DNA of 64,000 nt, taken from the NCBI RefSeq assembly GCF_023347295.1, contig NZ_CP094469.1, positions 744,001 to 808,000 on the forward strand, written 5' to 3'. Of the stretch, positions 7,715 through 16,757 are shown piece after piece. Within the stretch, counting starts at the first letter, position 1. Each line of letters begins with the position of its first letter. The stretch comes from Faecalibacterium sp. I3-3-33 (GTDB lineage: Bacteria; Bacillota; Clostridia; Oscillospirales; Ruminococcaceae). The notes below the pieces were generated by a model. That model searched no databases, was not told the origin of the DNA, and saw only the letters and a list, made by a program, of their open reading frames with translations. Made by a program: the position numbers and the translations under genes.

Positions 7715-9091
7715 ATGACAAAGCTACTGCATGGCAATGAAAAAAACAGCCTGAACGGCGGGCGCGAGCCGCTATTCAGCCAGAAGGAGCTGCTGGTGCT
7801 GGCCATCCCGCTGCTGGTGGAGCAGCTGCTGGAAGTGACGGTGGGCATGGCCGACACTATGATGGTGTCCCGCTGCGGCGAGGCGGCCATCTCCGGCGTC
7901 AGTCTGGTGGACATGATCAACAACCTTATCATCGTGCTGTTTGCGGCGCTGGCTACCGGCGGCGCGGTGGTGGTAAGCCAGTATCTGGGCGCAAAGGACC
8001 GCCCGGATGCCAACAAAAGCGCCGGTCAGCTGCTGCTGCTCAGCGGCTTGTCCGGTATGGTGATCGGGGCGGTATGCTTTGTACTGGCCCGTCCCATGAT
8101 CCGGCTGTTCTACGGCTCTATTGACGCCGACGTGCTGGATGCGGGCGTGAAATACTTGCAGATCATCGCCCTCAGCTACCCGTTTCTGGCACTGTACAAC
8201 GGCGGTGCGGCACTGTTCCGCAGCATCGGCAATTCTAAAATCTCCATGCAGATCAGCTTTCTGATGAACATCATCAACATCGTGGGCAACGCGGTGTGTA
8301 TCTTCGGCTTCAAAATGGGAGTGGACGGCGTTGCATGGCCCAGTGTGGTGTCTCGCGTGGTGGCTGCGGCGCTGATCCTGCGCAAGTGCTACCGGGAGGA
8401 TGCAGTGCTTACCGTGCCCAAGACCCTGCGGCTGGACGGCGGCATGGCAAAGCGCATTCTGGGTATCGGTATCCCCTCGGCCTTTGAAAACAGCCTGTTC
8501 GAGGCCGGGCGCATTCTGGTGGTGAGCATGATCTCCACCTTTGGCACGGTGCAGATCGCAGCCAACGCAGTGGCCAACAATCTGGACGGCATGGGCGTCA
8601 TCCCGGGCAAGGCTATCAGTCTGGCCATGATCACGGTGGTGGGGCGCTGCATCGGTGCCGGCGACCACGAGCAGACCGTTTACTACACCCGCAAGCTGCT
8701 GCTGTGGGCTTACATTACCATGGGGCTTTCCAACGGCGCGATCCTGCTGTTCCTCCGGCAGCTGGTGGGCATCTACGCCCTTTCCGGCGAGACGATGGAG
8801 CTGGCCATCACGCTGGTCACCATCCATGCGGGCTGCGCCATCATCTTCTGGCCGCTGTCCTTCGTGCTGCCCAACGCCCTGCGCGCGGCAAACGACGTGA
8901 AATTCACCATGGTGGTGTCCATCCTCAGCATGGCGTGCTGGCGGCTGGGCTTCAGCTATCTGCTGTGCGTCCGCATGGGCTGGGGCGCTGTGGGTGTGTG
9001 GGTGGCCATGGTCATCGACTGGACCTGCCGCGTGACCTGCTTTGTGCTGCGCTTCCGCAGCGGCGCATGGAAAACAAAATATCAGGCATAA
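7715..9091 (+). CDS. MATE family efflux transporter
   Basis: 458 aa from 7715, preceded by GAGGGGAG (7701-7708); an in-frame extension to 7547 is without a ribosome site and is not protein-like. Twelve hydrophobic segments are arranged as two related six-helix halves. The N-terminal half has LAIPLLVEQLLEVTVGMADT, and the second half restarts with GIGIPSAFENSLFEAGR. These are NorM/DinF-type MatE signatures. Likely exports cationic compounds using Na+ or H+. Substrate unknown. The xth gene follows after 16 nt. Confidence 0.9.
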   Translation: MTKLLHGNEKNSLNGGREPLFSQKELLVLAIPLLVEQLLEVTVGMADTMMVSRCGEAAISGVSLVDMINNLIIVLFAALATGGAVVVSQYLGAKDRPDANKSAGQLLLLSGLSGMVIGAVCFVLARPMIRLFYGSIDADVLDAGVKYLQIIALSYPFLALYNGGAALFRSIGNSKISMQISFLMNIINIVGNAVCIFGFKMGVDGVAWPSVVSRVVAAALILRKCYREDAVLTVPKTLRLDGGMAKRILGIGIPSAFENSLFEAGRILVVSMISTFGTVQIAANAVANNLDGMGVIPGKAISLAMITVVGRCIGAGDHEQTVYYTRKLLLWAYITMGLSNGAILLFLRQLVGIYALSGETMELAITLVTIHAGCAIIFWPLSFVLPNALRAANDVKFTMVVSILSMACWRLGFSYLLCVRMGWGAVGVWVAMVIDWTCRVTCFVLRFRSGAWKTKYQA

Positions 9092-9107
9092 CAATAAGGA
9101 GAAAAGC

Positions 9108-9860
9108 ATGAAACTGATCAGCTGGAACGTGAACGGCCTGCGCGCCTGCCTGACCCACGGCTTTGCCGAGAGCTTTGCCGCGCTGGACGCAGACATCTTC
9201 TCGGTGCAGGAGACCAAGATGCAGCCGGGACAGGCAGATTTTGCACCGGAGGGTTACACCGAATACACCTATTCAGCCGAGAAAAAGGGCTACTCCGGCA
9301 CGGCCTGCTGGTGCAAAACGGCGCCGCTGGCAGTGACTACCGGCATCGGGCTGGAGCAGCACGACCACGAGGGGCGGGTGCTGACGCTGGAATATCCCGG
9401 CTTTTATCTGGTGAACTGCTACACCCCCAACAGTCAGGACGGGCTGAAGCGGCTGGACTACCGCATGGAGTGGGAGGACGCTTTCCGGGCTTACCTGCTG
9501 GCGCTGGACGCAAAAAAGCCGGTGATCCTGTGCGGAGACCTGAACGTGGCACACACCGAGATGGACATCAAAAATGCCAAGACCAACCGCATGAGCGCAG
9601 GCTTTACCGATCAGGAGCGCGCCAAGATGACCGAGCTGCTGGCGGCGGGTTTTGCGGACAGCTTCCGGGTGGTGCACCCGGACGAGGTGAAGTACAGCTG
9701 GTGGAGCTACCGCTTCCACGCGCGGGAAAAGAACGCGGGCTGGCGCATCGACTATTTTATCGTTTCCCGGCGCATTGCTGACCGCATCCGCGCCGCCGAG
9801 ATCCACAACGAGATCTTCGGCTCCGACCATTGCCCGGTGGAGCTGCAGATCGACCTGTAA
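9108..9860 (+). CDS. xth: Exodeoxyribonuclease III
   Basis: 250 aa, start at 9108 after AAGGAGAAAAGC. Exonuclease-endonuclease-phosphatase fold: SWNVNGLRA (residues 5-13), QETKMQ (metal-binding Glu), CGDLNVAHTEMDI near residue 147, and C-terminal WRIDYFIVS with GSDHCPVELQI. All catalytic Asp/Asn/His positions are visible. Acts in base-excision repair as AP endonuclease and 3'-5' exonuclease. Closely spaced with the genes on both sides. Confidence 0.94.
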   Translation: MKLISWNVNGLRACLTHGFAESFAALDADIFSVQETKMQPGQADFAPEGYTEYTYSAEKKGYSGTACWCKTAPLAVTTGIGLEQHDHEGRVLTLEYPGFYLVNCYTPNSQDGLKRLDYRMEWEDAFRAYLLALDAKKPVILCGDLNVAHTEMDIKNAKTNRMSAGFTDQERAKMTELLAAGFADSFRVVHPDEVKYSWWSYRFHAREKNAGWRIDYFIVSRRIADRIRAAEIHNEIFGSDHCPVELQIDL

Positions 9861-9875
9861 TATAAGGAGAAGCCA

Positions 9876-10361
9876 ATGCTGAAAAATTATCTTCTGATCT
9901 TCCTTATCTCCATGGTGCCCATCATCGAGCTGCGCGGCGCGATCCCCATCGGGCTGGGCATGGGGCTGCCGGTGCTGCCCACCTACCTTTTGTGCGTGCT
10001 GGGCAACATGATCCCGGTGCCCTTCATCTACCTGTTCGCCCGCAAGTTCCTTATCTGGGGCTACCACAAGCCCCTCATCGGCCCCATCTGCCGCTTTTGC
10101 ATCAATAAGGGCGAAAAGGGTGGCCGCGCACTGGAAGCCAAGGCCGGTAAGGGCCTGACCGTGGCGCTGCTGCTGTTCGTGGGCATCCCGCTGCCGGGCA
10201 CCGGTGCGTGGACGGGCACGCTGGCGGCCTCCATTCTGGATATGAAGTTCAAGGATGTATTGATCGCCTGCATGGGCGGTGTGCTGCTGGCGGGCATCAT
10301 CATGGGCTTGGCAAGCGCCGGGCTGCTGGGTGCGCTCAGCGGGCTGTTTGCGGCAGGCTGA
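9876..10361 (+). CDS. COG2426 putative small multidrug export protein
   Basis: 161 aa with four to five hydrophobic helices. Typical family features are SMVPIIELRGAIPIGL near the N-terminus, LGNMIPVPFIYLFARK, and the loop GIPLPGTGAWTGTLAA. The family is annotated as small multidrug export proteins, although transport activity is poorly documented. RBS AAGGAG sits 15 nt after xth. Confidence 0.85.
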   Translation: MLKNYLLIFLISMVPIIELRGAIPIGLGMGLPVLPTYLLCVLGNMIPVPFIYLFARKFLIWGYHKPLIGPICRFCINKGEKGGRALEAKAGKGLTVALLLFVGIPLPGTGAWTGTLAASILDMKFKDVLIACMGGVLLAGIIMGLASAGLLGALSGLFAAG

Positions 10362-10481
10362 CAAAACGCGGACGCTTTTGTCGTGAAAAATGCCGGTAGC
10401 TTTTCCGCCCGGAGTGTGTTACACTGGATAATAGTTGTGAAAACCGGAATCTGCTTCCGGCCAGAAAGGACGTTATAGAAC

Positions 10482-11870
10482 ATGGATCAGGCACTGAATC
10501 AGAAAATTGACGCATACATTGCGGAAAACAAAGAGCAGCTGCTGCAGGACATTGCAGCGCTGGTCGCCATCGACAGCGTAGAGGGTACCCCGGAGGAGGG
10601 CGCACCCTTCGGCGCAGGCCCCCGGGCGGCGCTGGACAAGACGCTGGAACTGGCAGCAGGCATGGGCTTTGCCACCCGCAACTGCGAAAACTACATCGGC
10701 TATGCCGAACTGGCCGGTGCAGACCCGGAAAAATATCTGGCTACCATCTGCCATGTGGACGTTGTGCCCGTGGGCAACGGCTGGACGGCAGACCCCTTTA
10801 AGATGCGCATTCAGGACGGCTGGCTGCTGGGCCGCGGCGTTTCGGACGACAAGGGCCCGATGATCGTTACCCTGTACGCGCTGAAGTTCCTCAAGGAGCA
10901 GGGTTACCAGCTGCGCTACCCCATCCGTGCCATTGTGGGCGACAACGAGGAGACCCACATGAACGATGTGAAGTACTATCTGGAAAACTACCCCGCTCCG
11001 GTGTTCTGCTTTACCCCGGATGCCGAGTTCCCGGTGTGCAACGGCGAAAAAGGCCACTTTGGCGGCAAGATCGTCAGCCCGGTGTGCAACGGCGTCATTG
11101 CAGAGTTTGAGGGCGGTGTGGCCAACAATGCGGTGCCGGATCGCGCCAGCGCTCTGGTCAAGACCGATATCCGCAAGCTGAAGAACGCCCCCAACATCAC
11201 GCTGGAACCGGAAGGGGACGGCGTGCGGGTGCGCGGCTGGGGCAAATCCGGCCACGCCGCTATGCCGGAGGGCACGGTGAACGCCATTGGTCTGGTGGTG
11301 GATTACCTGCTGGACAACGGTCTGTGCAACGACACCGAGCGCGCATATCTGGAAGCGCTGCGCAAGCTGCACAGCTCCACCGCAGGCACCGGCCTTGGCA
11401 TCGACTGCGCCGACGGCCCCTTTGGCCCGCTGACCATCATTGGCGGCCGCATCTATATGGAGGACGGCAAGCTGGTGCAGACCATCGACAGCCGCTTCCC
11501 CACCTGCACCAACGGCGAAAAGCTGACCGCACAGGTCACTGCTGCGCTGGGCGATGGCGCAAAGCTGGAGGATGTGGACGCAGCCGAGCCTTTCTATATC
11601 GAGGCCGACAGCCCCGCCATCCGCGCCTGCATCGACACCTACAACGAGGTGACCGGCGAGAATGCCACCCCCTTTACCATGGGCGGCGGCACCTATGCCC
11701 GCCACTTCCCCTATGCCGTCAGCTTCGGCCCGGAGCATGAGGATGTGAAGCTGCCGGAGTTCGGCGGCCCGATGCACGGTGCCAACGAGGCTGCCCCCAT
11801 CGACAAGCTGCTGGAGGCCGTCAAGATCTACATTCTGGCGCTGCTGCGGCTGGAAGAGATCGACTTCTGA
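10482..11870 (+). CDS. pepV: Dipeptidase PepV (Sapep family, M20)
   Basis: 462 aa. Zn-ligand motifs of M20 peptidases are evident: CHVDVVPVGNGW (about residues 89-100), GRGVSDDKGP (about 117-126, with the bridging Asp) and VGDNEETHMND (about 149-159, catalytic Glu). A C-terminal MGGGTYARHFP and FGGPMHGANE supply the last ligand. It cleaves Xaa-dipeptides in the cytoplasm and supports amino-acid nutrition. Good RBS (AAAGGACG). The DUF3842 gene follows after 8 nt. Confidence 0.93.
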   Translation: MDQALNQKIDAYIAENKEQLLQDIAALVAIDSVEGTPEEGAPFGAGPRAALDKTLELAAGMGFATRNCENYIGYAELAGADPEKYLATICHVDVVPVGNGWTADPFKMRIQDGWLLGRGVSDDKGPMIVTLYALKFLKEQGYQLRYPIRAIVGDNEETHMNDVKYYLENYPAPVFCFTPDAEFPVCNGEKGHFGGKIVSPVCNGVIAEFEGGVANNAVPDRASALVKTDIRKLKNAPNITLEPEGDGVRVRGWGKSGHAAMPEGTVNAIGLVVDYLLDNGLCNDTERAYLEALRKLHSSTAGTGLGIDCADGPFGPLTIIGGRIYMEDGKLVQTIDSRFPTCTNGEKLTAQVTAALGDGAKLEDVDAAEPFYIEADSPAIRACIDTYNEVTGENATPFTMGGGTYARHFPYAVSFGPEHEDVKLPEFGGPMHGANEAAPIDKLLEAVKIYILALLRLEEIDF

Positions 11871-11878
11871 GGTACGGC

Positions 11879-12298
11879 ATGAACGTGCTTGTCATTGACG
11901 GGCAGGGCGGGGGACTGGGGCGCCAGCTGGTGGCCGCCCTCAGTGCCCAGTGCCCGGACATCCGGCTGGTGGCCGTGGGCACCAACAGTGTCGCCGCGCA
12001 GGCCATGCACAAGGCCGGTGCGCAGCGCGCCGCTACCGGCGAGAACGCTGTGGTGGTGAACTGCCGCAATGCGGATATCATCGTGGGGCCCATCGGCATC
12101 GTTATTGCAGACGCGCTGCTGGGGGAGATCACGCCCGCCATGGCCACGGCAGTGTGCCAGAGCAGCGCCACCCGGGTGCTGATCCCGGTGAACCACTGCG
12201 AAAACTATATCGTCGGCGTGCCCGACCAGCCCATCGGCAGCCTTGTAGCTGCCGCCGTGCAGAAGGTGAAAGCCCTCTGCGCCGGGGAAGGTTGCTGA
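11879..12298 (+). CDS. DUF3842 family protein
   Basis: 139 aa. Begins VLVIDGQGGGLGRQLV, a Rossmann-like glycine-rich loop, followed by ATGENAVVVNCRNADIIVGP and a C-terminal NHCENYIVGVPD. I recognise this as DUF3842, a small cytosolic family of Clostridia with unknown role. Probably co-transcribed with pepV. Confidence 0.85.
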   Translation: MNVLVIDGQGGGLGRQLVAALSAQCPDIRLVAVGTNSVAAQAMHKAGAQRAATGENAVVVNCRNADIIVGPIGIVIADALLGEITPAMATAVCQSSATRVLIPVNHCENYIVGVPDQPIGSLVAAAVQKVKALCAGEGC

Positions 12299-12342
12299 AA
12301 GGTGCTGCTTTTGCAGACCTTGTGCACAGGGCAGGCAAGACC

Positions 12343-12553
12343 ATCCAAAATGGCCGCCGCGTGTGCTCTGGCCATATTCAGCGGAAGAATATTTTGAATT
12401 TCGGGGGACAGGAAAGTCTGCGGAGCTTGTCAGGGCGAAGCCCTTCCATCTGCTTGCGCAGACCGCTTTGCCGCTTAAAAGCCCCACTGGGGCTTTCATT
12501 GCTGCGCAAACGCGGACTTTCCTGTCCCCCATTTTCACAAGAGGGGTCGTAAC
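12343..12553 (-). repeat. CGCA-loop dispersed repeat, copy A (expanded loop)
   Basis: Minus-oriented copy. The conserved pseudoknot-like domain is at 12343-12390. Hairpin arms GGGGGACAGGAAAGTC (12403-12418) and GACTTTCCTGTCCCCC (12515-12530) are separated by an expanded loop of 96 nt instead of 4. The loop carries its own GCCCCACTGGGGC hairpin and a CAGGGCGAAGCCCT motif like the second repeat family. The cap ends near 12553. This copy accounts for most of the gap after DUF3842. Confidence 0.8.
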
Positions 12554-12554
12554 A

Positions 12555-12594
12555 AAACAGGCGGCTGTACAAAATGCTGTACAGCCGCCTGTTT
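12555..12594. terminator. Bidirectional terminator
   Basis: A 16-bp perfect stem: AAACAGGCGGCTGTAC (12555-12570) with GTACAGCCGCCTGTTT (12579-12594). It lies between convergent genes and serves the HD gene on minus, and pepV/DUF3842 on plus. Confidence 0.85.
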
Positions 12595-12601
12595 AGTTTA
12601 T

Positions 12602-13189
12602 TCAGCGCATATTGCTGGTACGGTGCTCCATCAGATAGGTAGCCTGCAGGTCTGCGATGTGCAGTTTGACCGCCAGCGGGTACTTGTCGTAGGCTTCCGA
12701 AATGGCAAAACAGCCGCCTCGGGCCGCATCGTCAAAGCCGCCCATGTGCCAGCGGATGGCAACCGCTTCCTCCACCTTCAGCTTCATGAACCGCTCGATG
12801 AGGAACACGCTCTTTTCGCCGTGACCGTAGGGAAACAGGTCGTCCACACTGTAAAAGGGCGCTTTCTCCCACTGCCCGGTGGCTTCGTTCTTCACGTTGC
12901 GGGTGCCCAGCTTGTAGTAGTTAGCCTTGCACAGATCGTGCAGCAGGGCACAGATAGCGTAGCTTTCCTCGCTTTCGCCCTCGGTGAAAAAGCTGTCGTG
13001 CAGCGCGTGGTAGACGTTCAGACTGTGCATACACAGCCCGCCCTCACAGGCTCCGTGAAAACGGGTGGACGCCGGTGCGGTGAAAAAATCCGTCTTTTTG
13101 TCCAGCCAGTCCAGCAGCTTTTCACTGCCCGGGCGGGTGACGTGCTGCTGCCAGACCTCCAGAAACTCTGCGCGGTCGCCCCCGCTCAC
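12602..13189 (-). CDS. HD-domain hydrolase of unknown substrate
   Basis: 195 aa. HD superfamily metal ligands are visible as HSLNVYHALHD (about residues 55-65), then ICALLHDLCKANYY with the His-Asp pair, and a later IRWHMGGFDD. These proteins are generally metal-dependent phosphohydrolases on nucleotides or RNA. The specific substrate cannot be read from sequence. Its start overlaps the end of ydbC by 4 nt, so the two are coupled. Confidence 0.8.
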   Translation of the reverse strand: MSGGDRAEFLEVWQQHVTRPGSEKLLDWLDKKTDFFTAPASTRFHGACEGGLCMHSLNVYHALHDSFFTEGESEESYAICALLHDLCKANYYKLGTRNVKNEATGQWEKAPFYSVDDLFPYGHGEKSVFLIERFMKLKVEEAVAIRWHMGGFDDAARGGCFAISEAYDKYPLAVKLHIADLQATYLMEHRTSNMR

Positions 13190-13407
13190 AGCTCCATGTC
13201 CTCCAGAATGCCCTTGAGGATGGCCAGCTCGTCGTGGCTCAGGGAGATACCCTTGCCCATGCGGGTGCCGTCCGGGGACCAGTCGCGGATGTCGTACTTG
13301 GGCTCGCCGTCATTCCAGCTGATAAGGTTCAGCTGACGCTCCCAGCCGCGGGGACGCTGGCTCAGCACGGCTACACGCTGGACAACTTCGTATTTGATCT
13401 CTGCCAT
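13186..13407 (-). CDS. YdbC family PC4-type ssDNA-binding protein
   Basis: 73 aa from the ATG at 13407; a longer in-frame reading lacks a ribosome site. EIKYEVVQRVAVLS, then LNLISWNDGEPKYDIRDW and GKGISLSHDELAIL, are characteristic of YdbC, a bacterial PC4-fold protein that binds single-stranded DNA as a dimer. A likely role is nucleic-acid binding in transcription or repair. Promoter at 13442-13470. Confidence 0.88.
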   Translation of the reverse strand: MAEIKYEVVQRVAVLSQRPRGWERQLNLISWNDGEPKYDIRDWSPDGTRMGKGISLSHDELAILKGILEDMEL

Positions 13408-13441
13408 ATTGCAAAACCTGCCTTTATGTTTGTATGCTACC

Positions 13442-13470
13442 ATAATAAGGGAAGTACGGCGAGATTTCAA
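13442..13470 (-). promoter_or_regulatory. Promoter for ydbC-HD gene pair
   Basis: On minus, TTGAAA (13470-13465), 17-nt spacer, TATTAT (13447-13442), about 35 nt before the ydbC start. Confidence 0.65.
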
Positions 13471-13508
13471 CAGGTAAACTGAAATATTTCAAAAAATTTT
13501 TATGACAT

Positions 13509-13910
13509 TCAGCCGTAAGGGGCGTCCTCGCGCCATTCCACCAGCTCCAAAACAGCGGCAGTGTCCTCGTCCGGGGCGGGGTGACGGCTGTGCAGCTTCT
13601 GCTTTGTGCTGAACAGCTCGGGCGCGTAGTGCGCCATCACGCTGGTCTGCACGTCCCCGGCCAGAAAGGCGGCGGCATTCTTCTGACGGCAGGCCATGGG
13701 GGTGCCGTCTGTCATGGGGACGCCGGGCTTTTCCGGCTGCGGCAGCTCCGGCGGGGGCAGCTGGGTGCCGGGCGTGTCCGGCGCAGCAGGGGGCTGCAGG
13801 GGCATCCTGCCCAGCGGCGGGGCATTGCGGGTGCTGTTTGCCTGCGGGGCGGCAGCGGTGCCGGGCTGGTTTTCCAGTTCGTGGCGGATGAAGGGCTCCA
13901 GAGAATTCAT
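13509..13910 (-). CDS. Pro/Gln-rich protein of unknown function downstream of sbcC
   Basis: 133 aa from the ATG at 13910, supported by a perfect GGAGGTG seven nt upstream. The N-terminal 65 residues are Pro/Gln/Ala-rich and low-complexity (PLQPPAAPDTPGTQLPPPEL). The C-terminal part (about 65-133) looks folded: DGTPMACRQKNAAAFLAGDV, then HYAPELFSTKQ. No family recognised. It lies 42 nt after sbcC on the same strand and probably belongs to the SbcDC transcript. Confidence 0.6.
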   Translation of the reverse strand: MNSLEPFIRHELENQPGTAAAPQANSTRNAPPLGRMPLQPPAAPDTPGTQLPPPELPQPEKPGVPMTDGTPMACRQKNAAAFLAGDVQTSVMAHYAPELFSTKQKLHSRHPAPDEDTAAVLELVEWREDAPYG

Positions 13911-13952
13911 CAAAATTCACCTCCGCCTCTAGTGTGCCCCGTCGGCGGCGTT

Positions 13953-16757
13953 TTACACCCGCAGCTCTACGGTGGAGCCGCCGGTGCGGGCCTTGTGCAC
14001 CACCACCTGCCGGTCGATGCGGTCCTTGAGCGCCCCCACATGGGAGATGATGCCCACCAGCCGGTCGCCCTCGGTCAGGCCGGAGAGCACCCGGATGGCA
14101 AGCTCCAACGATTCCTCGTCCAAAGAGCCGAAGCCCTCGTCCAGAAACAAAGTATCCAGCCGGATACCGCCGGCGCTGCTCTGCACCTCGTCCGAAAGGC
14201 CCAGCGCCAGCGCCAGCGAAGCCTTGAAGCTCTCGCCGCCGGAAAGGGTCTTTACGCTGCGGCGGGTGCCGTTGTAGTGGTCGATGACGCCAAGGTCCAG
14301 CCCGGACTGGCTGCGCTGGTTCTCTGCGCCGATGCGCTCCAGCTCGTACTGCCCGGCGGTCATCTGCATCAGGCGGGTGTTGGCGTAGCGCAAAATGCGG
14401 TCCAGATAGTTCATTTGGATGTAGGCTTCCAGCTTGATTTTTTGCTTGCTGGTCAGGGTGCCGCCCGCCGTGGCGGCCAGTGCGCTGACCCATTGCCACC
14501 GGCTTTCCAGCGCCTGCCGCGCCTCGGCGGCAGCGCGGTACTGTGCCGCCGTTTTGCGGTTGGGCAGCAACTGTGCCGAAAGCTGCTTTTCCCGGCTGCG
14601 CAAAGCCTCACGCGCGGCGGTCAGCGCGGTCTGCTGTGCGGTAAGCTCCTCGGCGCTGCGGGCGGGCAGTTCCTTTTGGGCAGCGGTCTGCTGTGCGGTC
14701 AGCGCCTCCACAGCAGCTTCAGCGGCGGCAACGCTCTGCTCGGCCTGTTTCAGCTTGCGCTGCGCCGTCTCCATACCGGTGCGCAGGGTGCGGCGGTCGG
14801 CTTCCAGCTTGTCCAGTGCCGCCTGTGCGTCCGCGCGCCGGGGGTAGGGCAGAGCGGCGCGCCGCTCTGCGATTTGACTCTCCAGCGCGTCTGCACTTGC
14901 ATTCTGGGCGGCGGCGCTGCGGTCGGCCTCGGCAGCGGCCTGCTCCAGCGCCGGGCGCTGGCGGGTCTTGGCCTGCCGGTCGGCTTCCAGCTGCGCCTTG
15001 CGGCGGCAGTTGGCCTCAGCCTGTCGGCACTGTGCGGCACAGTCTGCCTGTTCCGTCTGCAAGGCGGCGGCTTCCTCGGCCAGAACGTTGGTCATCAGGG
15101 CAAAGGTGAGGGGGACGGTGCCCTCCGGGGCGGTAAAGCGCTCCGGCAGCAGGGTCTCGGCATCCCGCCGGAGGGAAGTTTTGGCTTCGTTGACAGCAGC
15201 CAGTGCGCTCTGGGCGGCAGCGCTGGCAGTCTGTGCCTGCCGGTCAGCTTCCGCAGCGGCCTGCCGTGCGGCTTCCACCTGTGCCTGCGTGGGCGCGGTA
15301 TGGGGCAGCAGGGCGCGGGCAGGGTGATGGGTACTGCCGCACACCGGGCAGGGGACGCCCTCGACAAGGCTTTCGGCCAGCAGCCCGGCCTGTGCGTCCA
15401 GAAATGCCCGTTCCAGCGCGTCCCGCCGGGCGCGGGCTTCGTCCTGTGCGGCGGCAGCGGCGCGGTAATTCTCCTGCGCCTTGTGGGCGCGTTTTGCCCG
15501 TCGCTGGCATTCCGTAAGGCGCTGCTCCAGCTTTGTCAGTGCTTCGCCGCGCTGTGTCAACTGGGCGCTGCGGTTTTGCAGCGCCAACAGCCGGGTGTCC
15601 GCGTCTGCCAGTGCGGCAAGTTCGGCTTCGGCGGCGGCAAGGGCAGCGTTCAGGTTATCCAGCTGGGTGCGCCGCTTTTGCGCCTGTGCCGCCGCCAGCC
15701 GGGCGGCGTCCCGCGCTTCGGTCTGCTGGCGGCAGACCGCGTCCAGCGCATCATAGGCCGCAAGGGCACTCTGCGCCTGCGTTACCTGTGCGGTCAGGGC
15801 ATCCAGCTGCGCGGCATCCCCGGCGTGACGGTCGGCCTCGGCACGGGCAGCATCCAGTGCGGGCTTTGCGGCGGCAAGCTCAGCCTGCCGGGCAGCCAGC
15901 TGCTGCGCCAGCCGCTGCACCTGTGCGGCGGCACCCAGCTGCTGCTGTACTTTGTTCAGCTGGGCTTCGGTGATGTGCAGGGCGGTGCCGGCTTTCTCCA
16001 GTGCCGCAGCCTGCCGTGCGGTCAGGGCGTCCAGCAAGGTAAGCGCCGTTTCCGGTACAGTCTGGGCGCACAGGGCGCGCAGCGCCTCGGCATCCGGGTC
16101 CTCCGGGCTGAATTGCAGCCCACCCAGCAGGCTGTCCAGCTTGGCGTTCTGGGCGGTGCGCTGCTGGTTCAGCGCGGATGCTTCGGCTTGTAAGCGCTCC
16201 TGCAGCTGGGCGTAGCGCTGGGTGCGGAACAGCTTGCGGAAGATGCGGCTGCGCTCCTCGGTAGAGGCATTGAGCAGCTTTGTGAACTGCCCCTGCGCGA
16301 TGAGTACGATCTGGGAAAACTGGTTATAGTCCAGCCCGATGATCTCCTGCACGGCGGCGGTCACGTCTTTGGCTTTGGTCACCGGCGGACGGCCGTCCGG
16401 GTAGGTCAGGGTGGCATCCGCCTTTTCGGTGGTCATGCCCTCGCCCCGGGCCTTGGGACGCTGATACTCCGGGTTGCGGCGCACCGTGTAGCGCACGCCG
16501 TGCACCTCAAATTCCAGCTCCACAAAGGTGGGGGTCTTGTCGTCCGCGTACTTGCAGCGCAGCATGGAGCCTTCCCGGATGCCGCTGCTGGAATGATCGT
16601 ACAGCGCGTAGGTGATGGCATCAAAAAGGGTAGTCTTGCCCGCGCCGGTGTCGCCGGTAATGAGGTACAGCCCGCCCTTGCCCAGCTTTTCAAGGTCAAG
16701 GGTAGTCTGGGCGGCATAGGGGCCAAAGGCCGAAAGGGTCAGTCGCAGCGGTCTCAT
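13953..16757 (-). CDS. sbcC: Exonuclease SbcCD, ATPase subunit SbcC
   Basis: 934 aa. N-terminal Walker A GDTGAGKTTLFDAITYALYD (about residues 35-54); long Ala/Gln-rich coiled coils interrupted by the zinc hook CPVCGSTHHP (about 470); C-terminal ABC signature LSGGESFKASLALAL and Walker B TLFLDEGFGSLDEESLE. With SbcD it forms the Mre11/Rad50-type complex that processes hairpins and double-strand ends. Start overlaps the sbcD stop by 4 nt. Its coiled-coil coding is so GC-biased that an 870-codon antisense frame stays open; that is an artefact. Confidence 0.95.
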   Translation of the reverse strand: MRPLRLTLSAFGPYAAQTTLDLEKLGKGGLYLITGDTGAGKTTLFDAITYALYDHSSSGIREGSMLRCKYADDKTPTFVELEFEVHGVRYTVRRNPEYQRPKARGEGMTTEKADATLTYPDGRPPVTKAKDVTAAVQEIIGLDYNQFSQIVLIAQGQFTKLLNASTEERSRIFRKLFRTQRYAQLQERLQAEASALNQQRTAQNAKLDSLLGGLQFSPEDPDAEALRALCAQTVPETALTLLDALTARQAAALEKAGTALHITEAQLNKVQQQLGAAAQVQRLAQQLAARQAELAAAKPALDAARAEADRHAGDAAQLDALTAQVTQAQSALAAYDALDAVCRQQTEARDAARLAAAQAQKRRTQLDNLNAALAAAEAELAALADADTRLLALQNRSAQLTQRGEALTKLEQRLTECQRRAKRAHKAQENYRAAAAAQDEARARRDALERAFLDAQAGLLAESLVEGVPCPVCGSTHHPARALLPHTAPTQAQVEAARQAAAEADRQAQTASAAAQSALAAVNEAKTSLRRDAETLLPERFTAPEGTVPLTFALMTNVLAEEAAALQTEQADCAAQCRQAEANCRRKAQLEADRQAKTRQRPALEQAAAEADRSAAAQNASADALESQIAERRAALPYPRRADAQAALDKLEADRRTLRTGMETAQRKLKQAEQSVAAAEAAVEALTAQQTAAQKELPARSAEELTAQQTALTAAREALRSREKQLSAQLLPNRKTAAQYRAAAEARQALESRWQWVSALAATAGGTLTSKQKIKLEAYIQMNYLDRILRYANTRLMQMTAGQYELERIGAENQRSQSGLDLGVIDHYNGTRRSVKTLSGGESFKASLALALGLSDEVQSSAGGIRLDTLFLDEGFGSLDEESLELAIRVLSGLTEGDRLVGIISHVGALKDRIDRQVVVHKARTGGSTVELRV

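Noticed and set aside
7209..8016. Minus-strand open frames in the gap before the MATE gene
   Set aside because: Translations are unstructured and overlap the MATE gene or terminators. No ribosome sites.
13581..16193. 870-codon plus-strand open frame opposite sbcC
   Set aside because: Low-complexity Gly/Leu/Gln translation antisense to the SbcC coiled coil. No RBS.
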